DNA of 64,000 nucleotides. It comes from Micromonospora sp. C95. Its GTDB lineage: Bacteria > Actinomycetota > Actinomycetes > Mycobacteriales > Micromonosporaceae. The stretch is from the NCBI RefSeq assembly GCF_018070465.1, contig NZ_JAGPXT010000008.1, forward strand, positions 186,001 through 250,000, given 5' to 3'. Positions 26,558 through 33,533 of the stretch are shown one piece after another (positions within the stretch are counted from its first letter, which is position 1; every line of letters begins with the position of its first letter). The notes beneath the pieces were generated by a model. The model searched no databases and had not been told where the DNA came from. It saw nothing but the letters and a program-made list of their open reading frames with translations. A program made the translations under genes and the position numbers.

Positions 26558-27133
26558 TCAGCTGGCGGCACCGGGCCGGTCGGTCGGCTGCTCCGCCGAC
26601 CGGATCGCCGCGACCAGGTCCTCCCGGGCCCGGGCCACCCGGGACCGGATGGTGCCGACCGGCACGTCACACACCTTCGCGGCCTCGGCGTACGACAGGC
26701 CGAGTAGTTGGGTCGCCACGAACGCCTCCCGACGCTCGGGCGCGAGGCCGTCGAGCAGCCCACGAAGCACCACCTGCTCGTCCACCCCGGCGCGCACTCC
26801 GGTCGGCGTGCTCTCCGCGGCGGCCTGCCAGTCGCCGAGGTTCGCGGTCCGTGGCCGGCAGGTGGCGGCGCGTACCTGATCCACCGCGACCCGGCGGGCA
26901 ATGGCCAGCAGCCAGGTCCGTGCCGTGGACCGACCGGCGAACGAGGGCAGCGCCCGCCAGGCGCGCAGGTACGTCTCCTGGACCAGGTCGTCGACCTCCC
27001 GGACTCCGGGCAGGTGGGCCAGGAACCGCCGTACGTCGTGCTGGGTGGCCCGCACGAAAGCTGCCGCGGCGACGTGGTCGCCCCGGCCCGCGGCAAGCGC
27101 GTATCCGCTGATGTCGTCGGTCACGGCTGTCAT
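26558..27133 (-). CDS. ECF sigma factor (SigC-like)
   Basis: 191 residues from ATG 27133. Region 2 covers ~25-95 (RFLAHLPGVREVDDLVQETYLRAWRALP; the DDLVQETYLRAW core binds RNA polymerase and melts the -10). Region 4 covers ~130-180 with the helix-turn-helix LSYAEAAKVCDVPVGTIRSRVARAR. There is no region 3, as expected for ECF factors. The arrangement with a facing zf-HC2 anti-sigma gene is like SigC-type loci in actinobacteria; the assignment to SigC is by resemblance only. A GGAAC-N17-CGAC motif lies just upstream, so it probably transcribes its own gene. Confidence 0.92.
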   Translation of the reverse strand: MTAVTDDISGYALAAGRGDHVAAAAFVRATQHDVRRFLAHLPGVREVDDLVQETYLRAWRALPSFAGRSTARTWLLAIARRVAVDQVRAATCRPRTANLGDWQAAAESTPTGVRAGVDEQVVLRGLLDGLAPERREAFVATQLLGLSYAEAAKVCDVPVGTIRSRVARAREDLVAAIRSAEQPTDRPGAAS

Positions 27134-27143
27134 CGCCGTATTG

Positions 27144-27169
27144 GTCGGTCGAAACCGCCGGTTGGTTCC
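27144..27169 (-). promoter_or_regulatory. Predicted ECF sigma promoter, autoregulatory
   Basis: On the minus strand GGAAC (27169-27165) and CGAC (27147-27144) are 17 bases apart; the sigma factor ATG follows after 10 bases, giving a nearly leaderless mRNA. A second CGAC at 27151-27148 is too close (13 bases) to serve. Confidence 0.65.
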
Positions 27170-27249
27170 CGGCCGGCCGGCAACCGGAGGACCTGCATAT
27201 CGGACCCGCCCCGGGCGACGCCGTAGACTGCACTGATGGGGCACCTCAC

Positions 27250-28095
27250 GTGAGCGGGCGGAGTGCCGTGCTTGCTGACCAGCCGCCGCGGTACTGGCAC
27301 CTTTGCTGGGCGTACGACGACCCGGCCGGGTTCATGACCCATGCCGTGGAGTTCCTGCGCGCCGGGCTGGCGGCCGGCGAGCGGGTGTGGTTCGTCGTCT
27401 CCGGTCCCGCCGAGCCGGTCCGGGATCAGTTGCTCGGTGCCCGGGACTTCGCCGACGCGCTGCTGACGGGTGCCGCCCAGATCCGCTCCCTCGACGGCGC
27501 GTACCGCAGCACGGCGGTGATCGATCCGGCGAGTCAGGTAGCGGTCTACCGCAGCGCCACCCGCGAGGCCGTCGCCGACGGATACACCGGCCTACGGGTG
27601 GCCGCCGACGCCACCGAGCTGGTCCGTACCGCCGCTCAGCGCGACACGTTCGCCCGTTACGAGCAGCGGGTCAACGAGATGATGCGTACCGAGCCCTTCC
27701 GGGCCATGTGCGCGTACGACCGTTCACAGCTCGGCGAACCGGCGGTCGCCGAGCTGGCCTGCCTGCACCCGCAACACAACCTCGGCCAGCTGCTGTTCCG
27801 GTTGTACGCCGTACCGCTGCGTCAGGGACAGACCGCCCTCGCCGGCGAGTTGGACCCGTCCAACCATGACCTGTTCCGCGCCGCGCTGGACCGCGCGGAT
27901 CTGCAACCCGTCGACGACGAACTGGTGCTGGACGCGCACGGCCTTCGCTTCCTCGACCACCGGGCGCTCATCCACCTCAACGAGTACGCCCGGGACCGGC
28001 AGGCGACCGTCGTGCTGCGGACCGCCCGCCCCGGGGTGGCCCGGCTCGCCGCCCTGCTGGACCTGCCCGACGTGCGGGTGGAGGTGGCTCGGTGA
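27250..28095 (+). CDS. MEDS-STAS protein, putative anti-sigma factor antagonist
   Basis: 281 residues. The N-terminal ~180 form a MEDS (DcmR-sensory) domain: HLCWAYDDPAGFMTHAVEFLRAGL and RAMCAYDRSQLG are typical. The C-terminal ~85 form a STAS domain (LVLDAHGLRFLDHRALIHL); the usual phosphorylated Ser/Thr of the DxSG motif is replaced here (DAHGL), so phosphorylation by a partner kinase may be lost or act elsewhere. The downstream gene overlaps it (GTGA) and fuses MEDS to a GHKL ATPase, giving a sensor pair of switch protein and kinase. Start may also be GTG 27268. Confidence 0.85.
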   Translation: MSGRSAVLADQPPRYWHLCWAYDDPAGFMTHAVEFLRAGLAAGERVWFVVSGPAEPVRDQLLGARDFADALLTGAAQIRSLDGAYRSTAVIDPASQVAVYRSATREAVADGYTGLRVAADATELVRTAAQRDTFARYEQRVNEMMRTEPFRAMCAYDRSQLGEPAVAELACLHPQHNLGQLLFRLYAVPLRQGQTALAGELDPSNHDLFRAALDRADLQPVDDELVLDAHGLRFLDHRALIHLNEYARDRQATVVLRTARPGVARLAALLDLPDVRVEVAR

Positions 28096-29051
28096 GAACC
28101 GGCGCGGCCGCCGGACACACCGGCTACTTCCACGAGGCTGTCTGTTACGGCTCCGACGAGGAACTGCTCGCCGTCGTGGTGCCGTTCCTGGTCGGGGGCG
28201 TCGAGGCGAACGAGCCCACCTTCGTCGCACTCGGCGAGCGCACCGGCAACCTGGTCCGCGCCGCGTTGCCCGCCGACACGAAGGTCGAGTTCCTGTCCGG
28301 TGGTGACGTCTACGGCCGGCCCACCGCCGCCATCCGGATGTACCGCCAGCTCCTCGCCGATCTGGTCGCCGACGGTGCCACCCAGATCCGGATCATCGGC
28401 GAGGTGCCGCCGGTCGGTCTCGGCCCCACATGGGACTGGTGGGCCCGGTACGAGTCGGCGATCAACCGCGCGTATGACGACTGGCCGTTGTGGAGCATGT
28501 GTGCGTACGACACCCGGACCACCGCGCCTGGGGTGCTGGCCGACGTCGCCGCCACCCACCCGTGCTTCGCCCGCGCCGACGGGCGGCATGTGCCGAGTGC
28601 CGACTACGTCGCCCCGGAGACGTTCCTGCGCGAGACGCGCCCGATGCCACCCGACCCGATCCAGGCGGCCCCGCCCCTTGTCGATCTGCTCGGCCCGACG
28701 GCCGCGCAGGCCCGTGCGGCGGTGCACCAGGCCGGCCAGGGCGGGCTACCGGACGACGAGTTCGACGACTTCGTCGTCGCCGTCAGTGAGACCGTCACCA
28801 ACGGGCTGCGGCACGGCCGTCCCCCGGTCCGGTTCCGGCTGTGGGTGGGCGCGGACCGCATCGTGGCCACCGTCAGCGATTCCGGTACCGGGCCGCAGGA
28901 TCCGTACGCCGGGCTGCTGCCGTCGGTCAACGGGACGCCGGGCGGGCTGGGTCTGTGGATCACCCACCAGTCGTGCAACCACGTCACCTGTCACCGCGAC
29001 GCCGAGGGGTTCACCCTGCGACTCACTGGCGGTCGGCCGCTGGGCGCCTGA
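28092..29051 (+). CDS. MEDS-GHKL ATPase protein, putative RsbW-like anti-sigma kinase
   Basis: 319 residues. MEDS domain at ~10-185 (YFHEAVCYGSDEELLAVVVP; WSMCAYDTRTTA), then a GHKL ATPase domain at ~205-315 with the N box VSETVTNGLRHG, G1 box VSDSGTGP and G2-like GGLGLWITHQSC. This is the plan of RsbW/SpoIIAB-type serine kinases, which bind a sigma factor or phosphorylate a STAS protein. Its overlap with the MEDS-STAS gene implies they act together. No RsbU-type phosphatase is adjacent. The csbD gene directly downstream, with a SigB-like promoter, fits a partner-switching stress system. Confidence 0.87.
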   Translation: MRTGAAAGHTGYFHEAVCYGSDEELLAVVVPFLVGGVEANEPTFVALGERTGNLVRAALPADTKVEFLSGGDVYGRPTAAIRMYRQLLADLVADGATQIRIIGEVPPVGLGPTWDWWARYESAINRAYDDWPLWSMCAYDTRTTAPGVLADVAATHPCFARADGRHVPSADYVAPETFLRETRPMPPDPIQAAPPLVDLLGPTAAQARAAVHQAGQGGLPDDEFDDFVVAVSETVTNGLRHGRPPVRFRLWVGADRIVATVSDSGTGPQDPYAGLLPSVNGTPGGLGLWITHQSCNHVTCHRDAEGFTLRLTGGRPLGA

Positions 29052-29061
29052 GCGCAGGGGA

Positions 29062-29091
29062 ACGCCGGGCCGGCTCACGCCGGCCCGGCGT
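29062..29091. terminator. Strong hairpin between convergent genes, likely two-way terminator
   Basis: ACGCCGGGCCGGC (29062-29074) and GCCGGCCCGGCGT (29079-29091) form a perfect 13-bp stem with a TCAC loop. It lies between the MEDS-ATPase gene and the convergent csbD gene. There is no T-run. Confidence 0.75.
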
Positions 29092-29108
29092 CCATGTCGC
29101 GTACCTGA

Positions 29109-29282
29109 CTACTTGCGGAAGGCGTCCTTGATTTTCTCGCCAGCCTGCTTGATGTTGGCGCGCATCTGCTCGCCACGGCCCTCGGCCTCCAGCTGCTCGT
29201 CGTCGGTGGCCCGACCCACGCCTTCCTTGATCTTGCCACCGGTGTTCTCGGCGGTGTTGTTGAACTTGTCCTCGACGCCCAT
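29109..29282 (-). CDS. CsbD family stress protein
   Basis: 57 residues. It reads MGVEDKFNNTAENTGGKIKE and then GVGRATDDEQLEAEG, with ANIKQAGEKIKDAFRK at the end: a small, very hydrophilic helical protein matching CsbD, a general-stress protein of unknown biochemistry made under SigB control in Bacillus and actinobacteria. GGGAGG lies five bases before the ATG. A SigB-like promoter is visible 41 bases upstream. Confidence 0.93.
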   Translation of the reverse strand: MGVEDKFNNTAENTGGKIKEGVGRATDDEQLEAEGRGEQMRANIKQAGEKIKDAFRK

Positions 29283-29322
29283 GTCAGCCTCCCGGGGGAT
29301 TCCTGCCGCTACGTCCAGTCAG

Positions 29323-29347
29323 GTACCCAGCCCGGCGGCGGCCAACC
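29323..29347 (-). promoter_or_regulatory. SigB-type promoter of csbD
   Basis: On the minus strand GGTT (29347-29344) is followed after 15 bases by GGGTAC (29328-29323), matching the actinobacterial SigB consensus GNNT-N14-16-GGGTAC/T. The csbD ATG lies 40 bases downstream. Confidence 0.6.
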
Positions 29348-29355
29348 AGGAAACT

Positions 29356-31608
29356 TCAGGAAACGGGGCGGAACCGGCGCAGCCGGAGGCTGTTGGCCAC
29401 CACGAACACCGACGAGAACGCCATCGCCGCTCCCGCGATCATCGGGTTGAGCAGCCCGGCGGCGGCCAGCGGCAGGGCTGCCACGTTGTAGGCGAATGCC
29501 CAGAACAGGTTGCCCTTGATGGTGCCGAGGGTGTTGCGGGCCAGCCGGATCGCGTCCACCGCCGCCAGCAGGTCGTCCCGGACGAGCGTCAGGTCGGACG
29601 CCTCGATCGCCACGTCGGTGCCGGTGCCCATCGCCAGTCCGAGGTCCGCCCGGGCCAGCGCGGCGGCGTCGTTCACCCCGTCGCCGACCATAGCCACCAC
29701 CCGACCCTCGCCCTGCAACCGGGCGATCACCTCGACCTTCTCCGTCGGCAGCACCTCCGCGATCACCTCGTCGACGCCCACCTCGGCCGCCACCGCCCGG
29801 GCGACCGTGGCGTTGTCACCGGTGAGCAGCACCGGTGACAGGCCGAGCGCGCGCAGCCGCCGTACCGCCTCCGCACTGGTCGGCTTCACCTGGTCGGCCA
29901 CGGCGAGCAGGCCCCGGGCCCGACCATCCCAGCCGACCAGCACGGCCGTGCGCCCCGCCGCCTCCGCGTCGGTCGCCGCCCGAGCAAGGTCGTCCGGTAC
30001 GACCAGACCCCGCTCGCGCAGCAGCCGGCCCCGGCCGAGCAGCACCTGACGGCCGTCCACGGTGCCGGTCACGCCCAACCCCGCCACGCTTGCGAAGTCG
30101 ATGACCGGCGGCAGCACGCCGGCCTCGCTGGCACCGGCCACCACCGCCCGGGCGACCGGATGCTCCGAGCCGCTCTCCAGGGCGGCGGCCAGCCGCAGCA
30201 CCTCGTCGCGCCGTTCACCCTCGGCGGGGGTCACCGCGAGCAGACTCATCCGGCCGGTGGTCACAGTGCCGGTCTTGTCGAGCACCACGGTGTCCACCCG
30301 CCGGGTGGACTCCAGCGCCTCGGGTCCCTTGATCAGGATGCCGAGCTGTGCGCCACGGCCGGTGCCGACCAGCAGCGCGGTCGGTGTGGCCAGGCCGAGG
30401 GCGCACGGGCAGGCGATGATCAGAACTGCCACTGCGGCGGTGAACGCGGCGGCCGGTCCGGCGCCGTTGCCCAGCCACCAACCCAGCGTGCCGACGGCCA
30501 GCGCGATCACGATCGGCACGAAGACCCCGGAGATGCGGTCGGCGAGCCGTTGCGCGGCGGCCTTGCCGCTCTGCGCCTGCTCGACCAGCCGGGCCATCTG
30601 GGCGAGCTGGGTGTCGGCACCGACCCGGGTCGCGGCGACCACCAGTCGGCCGCCGGCGTTGACGCAGCCGCCGATCACCGTGTCGCCCGTGCCCACCTCG
30701 ACCGGCATCGACTCACCGGTGACCAGGCTGGCGTCGACCGCCGAGGTGCCCTCCTCCACCGTTCCGTCGGTGGCGATCTTCTCTCCGGGCCGGACCACGA
30801 AGCGGTCGCCCACCGCGAGCTGGTCGATCGGGATCCGGGTCTCCGCCCCGTCACGCAGCACGGACACGTCCCGGGCGCCCAGTTCCAGCAGTGCCCGCAG
30901 GGCCGCCCCGGCGGTGCGCTTCGCCCGCGCCTCGAAGTAGCGGCCGGCGAGGATGAAGGTGGTCACCCCGGCGGCCGCCTCCAGATAGATGTTGCCGGAG
31001 CCGTCGGTGCGCCCGATGTCGAAACTGAACGGATGGGTCATTCCCGGGGTGCCGGCGGTGCCGAGGAACAGTGCCCACACCGACCAGCCCAGGGCGGCCA
31101 GCGTGCCCAGCGACACCAGGGTGTCCATGGTCGCGGCGCCGTGCCGCAGGTTGACCAGCGCGGCCCGGTGGAAGGGCAGCCCACCGTAGACCACCACCGG
31201 GGCGGCCAGGGTGAGCGACAGCCACTGCCAGTAGGTGAACTGCCAGGCCGGCACCATGGCCAGCGCGATCACCGGCACGCTCAGCGCCACCGAGACCCAC
31301 AACCGGGTACGCAGGGCGGGCAGCGGATCCGCCGCTTCGGCGGCGACCGTCGGTGCGGTCGGGGTGGGCGGTGGTGGCAGGGCGGCCCGGTAACCGGTCT
31401 TCTCGACCGTGGCGACCAGGTCGTCCGGGGTGACCGGTTCGGCGTAGGAGACCGTCGCCTTCTCGGTGGCGTAGTTGACGGTGGCCTGCACGCCGTCCAT
31501 CCGGTTGAGCTTCTTCTCGATCCGGGCGGCGCAGGACGCACAGGTCATCCCGCCGATGGCCAGCTCGATCAGGTGCGGTGCGGCGGTCAGGGGTCGGCTC
31601 GTGCTCAT
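29356..31608 (-). CDS. copA: Copper(I)-exporting P1B-type ATPase CopA
   Basis: 750 residues. One heavy-metal-associated domain at ~12-70 with GGMTCASCAARIEKK (CxxC). Eight helices follow, with actuator TGES (LVTGESMPV), membrane motif IIACPCALGLATP near 400 (CPC, the Cu(I) type), phosphorylation site VLDKTGTVTTG near 440 and hinge GDGVNDAAALA. It pumps Cu(I) out of the cytoplasm. It is the last gene of copZ - His-rich protein - copA; the preceding stop is 11 bases upstream, so it depends on the copZ promoter with its CsoR-like site. It differs from the CPH-type pump at 4830. Confidence 0.95.
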   Translation of the reverse strand: MSTSRPLTAAPHLIELAIGGMTCASCAARIEKKLNRMDGVQATVNYATEKATVSYAEPVTPDDLVATVEKTGYRAALPPPPTPTAPTVAAEAADPLPALRTRLWVSVALSVPVIALAMVPAWQFTYWQWLSLTLAAPVVVYGGLPFHRAALVNLRHGAATMDTLVSLGTLAALGWSVWALFLGTAGTPGMTHPFSFDIGRTDGSGNIYLEAAAGVTTFILAGRYFEARAKRTAGAALRALLELGARDVSVLRDGAETRIPIDQLAVGDRFVVRPGEKIATDGTVEEGTSAVDASLVTGESMPVEVGTGDTVIGGCVNAGGRLVVAATRVGADTQLAQMARLVEQAQSGKAAAQRLADRISGVFVPIVIALAVGTLGWWLGNGAGPAAAFTAAVAVLIIACPCALGLATPTALLVGTGRGAQLGILIKGPEALESTRRVDTVVLDKTGTVTTGRMSLLAVTPAEGERRDEVLRLAAALESGSEHPVARAVVAGASEAGVLPPVIDFASVAGLGVTGTVDGRQVLLGRGRLLRERGLVVPDDLARAATDAEAAGRTAVLVGWDGRARGLLAVADQVKPTSAEAVRRLRALGLSPVLLTGDNATVARAVAAEVGVDEVIAEVLPTEKVEVIARLQGEGRVVAMVGDGVNDAAALARADLGLAMGTGTDVAIEASDLTLVRDDLLAAVDAIRLARNTLGTIKGNLFWAFAYNVAALPLAAAGLLNPMIAGAAMAFSSVFVVANSLRLRRFRPVS

Positions 31609-31619
31609 GGTTGATCCCG

Positions 31620-32603
31620 TCAGTCGTGCCCGTGCCCGGGGGTGCCGTGCCCGTCCTCGGGCCCGGAGGTGGCCTGCCCGTCGGCTGGCCCGGTGGTGCC
31701 GCCCAGGTCACCGACCTGCACCGTGAACTCGGCGGTACGCACCACGCCCCGGTGGCGGAAGTCGAGGTAGAGCCGGTACGCGCCAGCCGAGGGGAACTCG
31801 GCGGCGAAGCTGACCTGCGGGCCGGGGGCGGTGCGCCCGTCTCCCGGCGCGCCCTCGGGGTGTACGTGCAGATAGGCCAGGTCACCGCGGCGCAGCGCCA
31901 CCAGGTGACCGTACGCGCCGAGGTACGGCTCCAGGTCGGTGACCGGCGCGCCCGCGCGGCTGACGGTGAGGGCCAGCGTGCTGCTGCGTCCGGGCTGCGG
32001 CGTGCCGGCGAGGGTGACCGTGTAACCGTCGACGGTGGCGCTGCTCGCCGGAGCCGGTAGCGGTCGCTCGGTAAGCGCGCCGGGGACGGTCACGTCGACG
32101 CCGAGTGTCAGGGCGTCGCCGCCGGTCGGGGTGAAGTCGGCGAAGGCCCGCCACACCCCCGGAGCGTCCAGCGGCGAGGCGATCCGCCAGGTGCCGTCCT
32201 CGGCCAGTTCCGGATGGACGTGCCGGAAGCCGGAGAGGTCGCGGCGGGCCACGATGAGGTGCATCCGCTCGTCGTGGGTGACGTCGTACCCGGTGACCGG
32301 ACGGCCGTCGGGGCCGGTGATCCGGAACGCGAACTCACCCGGCGGCGCGGCAACCGGCACCAGGGTGTAGCCACGGTCGGCGACGAGCAGTCCGCCGGGC
32401 AGGTGCCCGGCCTCGTCCTCGTGCCCGGCCGCCTGATGGTCGGCAGCCGCACCGCTCAGGTCAGCGCCGTGGCCGGCACCCTCGCTGTCGTGGTCGGCGG
32501 CGATCACGGTCACCGGGCCGGCCAGGTGCCCCACCCCGTACGCCGCGCCGAAGACGGCCGTCAGGGCGAGCAAGAAGCCGCTCAGCTTCGTCGCCGTGTT
32601 CAT
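31620..32603 (-). CDS. Secreted His-rich copper-operon protein of unknown function
   Basis: 327 residues. An N-terminal hydrophobic segment (LSGFLLALTAVFGAAYGVGHLAG) acts as signal or anchor. Two His/Asp-rich stretches follow (DHDSEGAGHGADLSG, AADHQAAGHEDEAGH) and a third ends the protein (GHGTPGHGHD). Between them lie beta-rich repeats with RHVHPEL and YLHVHPEG, suggesting YtkA/FixH-like metal-binding domains. Its place between copZ and copA implies extracellular copper binding or delivery. I do not recognise a named family with certainty. Confidence 0.8.
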   Translation of the reverse strand: MNTATKLSGFLLALTAVFGAAYGVGHLAGPVTVIAADHDSEGAGHGADLSGAAADHQAAGHEDEAGHLPGGLLVADRGYTLVPVAAPPGEFAFRITGPDGRPVTGYDVTHDERMHLIVARRDLSGFRHVHPELAEDGTWRIASPLDAPGVWRAFADFTPTGGDALTLGVDVTVPGALTERPLPAPASSATVDGYTVTLAGTPQPGRSSTLALTVSRAGAPVTDLEPYLGAYGHLVALRRGDLAYLHVHPEGAPGDGRTAPGPQVSFAAEFPSAGAYRLYLDFRHRGVVRTAEFTVQVGDLGGTTGPADGQATSGPEDGHGTPGHGHD

Positions 32604-32637
32604 GGTCTGACCCCTCGATTTCCGCCCGCCGGCCGAC

Positions 32638-32847
32638 TCAGGCCCCGACCAGTTCGTATCCGGCCTCGTCCACGGCGGTACGCACCGCGTCGCCGGAGAG
32701 CGGCTGGTCGCTGGTGACGGTCACCTGACCGGTGGCCAGGTCCACCTGGACGTCGCTGACCCCCTCGATCGCACCGATCTCGGCGCTGACCGCGTTGACG
32801 CAGTGCCCGCAGGTCATGCCCTGCACCTGGTACGTCGTGCTGACCAT
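32638..32847 (-). CDS. copZ: Copper chaperone CopZ
   Basis: 69 residues from ATG 32847, six bases after GGAGGAG; the open frame upstream crosses the operator and is not coding. The whole protein is one heavy-metal-associated domain with QGMTCGHCVNAV (MxCxxC) and the ferredoxin-like beta-alpha-beta pattern (GVSDVQVDLATGQVTVTSD). It carries Cu(I) to CopA. It is first in the copZ-(His-rich)-copA operon and divergent from csoR; two CsoR-like palindromes lie between them. Confidence 0.93.
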   Translation of the reverse strand: MVSTTYQVQGMTCGHCVNAVSAEIGAIEGVSDVQVDLATGQVTVTSDQPLSGDAVRTAVDEAGYELVGA

Positions 32848-32892
32848 GGAACTCTCCTCCCACTCCTCCGGTGGAGCGAACATCCACCCCGG

Positions 32893-32909
32893 ATACCCGC
32901 AGGGGGTAT
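32893..32909 (-). promoter_or_regulatory. CsoR-like operator of the copZ operon
   Basis: Reading ATACCCGCAGGGGGTAT on the plus strand, an imperfect palindrome with the same ATACCC...GGGTAT ends as the sites at 4788 and 32929. It lies 45 bases before the copZ start. Confidence 0.75.
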
Positions 32910-32928
32910 CCACGGCATCGACCGTACC

Positions 32929-32945
32929 ATACCCCCTGGGGGTAG
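32929..32945 (+). promoter_or_regulatory. CsoR-like operator before csoR
   Basis: ATACCCCCTGGGGGTAG, a near-perfect palindrome ending 15 bases before the csoR start codon. It overlaps a possible -10 box TAGGTT (32943-32948). If that box is used, the csoR mRNA would begin within a few bases of its ATG; no Shine-Dalgarno sequence is visible, so leaderless translation fits. Confidence 0.75.
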
Positions 32946-32960
32946 GTTACTCTTGTCGGC

Positions 32961-33257
32961 ATGACCACACCCACGCCGATCCGTGGCTACACCGCCAGCA
33001 AGGACCAACTCCTCGCCCGGCTACGCCGGGTGGAGGGCCAGGTGCGCGGCGTCGAGAAGATGGTCGACGACGATCGCTACTGCATCGACGTGCTCACTCA
33101 GATCTCCGCCATCCAGGCCGCGCTGGACAAGGTCGCCCTCGGCCTGCTCGACGGCCACGCCCGGCACTGCATGCACGAAGGCGCCGCCGAGGGTCGCGCC
33201 GACGAGATGGCCACCGAGATGATGGCCGCCATCGGCCGCCTCATGAAACGCGGCTGA
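32961..33257 (+). CDS. csoR: Copper-sensing repressor CsoR
   Basis: 98 residues, all helical, of the CsoR/RcnR family. The Cu(I) ligands are visible: Cys in RYCIDVLTQ and the His/Cys pair in GHARHCMHE, the C-H-C pattern of copper-sensing members. Copper binding releases DNA. Divergent from copZ, with operators on both sides of the shared promoter region, so it should repress itself and the copZ-copA operon. The same palindrome ahead of the CPH-type ATPase at 4830 suggests a third target. Confidence 0.95.
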   Translation: MTTPTPIRGYTASKDQLLARLRRVEGQVRGVEKMVDDDRYCIDVLTQISAIQAALDKVALGLLDGHARHCMHEGAAEGRADEMATEMMAAIGRLMKRG

Positions 33258-33533
33258 CCCGACCCGCCGACGCAGCCTCGCGACCGGCGTCGTGATGTCA
33301 GGCTGGTTACCATTCGCACACGATGGCCAGCCGAAAATCCGTGCCGCGCGGCCCGCGGTCACTGTCGGGCGGACGCCCCCACGGTCGTCCCGGGCCAACC
33401 CACAGCTCACGGTACGCAGCCAACCCGCCACGTTCGGGCCACTCAGGCTGCCCTTCGACCCGGTCGTACGGCCGCACTGAACCGTGTCGCCCGTCGACAC
33501 GTACTCAGCCCTGAAATCGTTGGGAGACACTGA

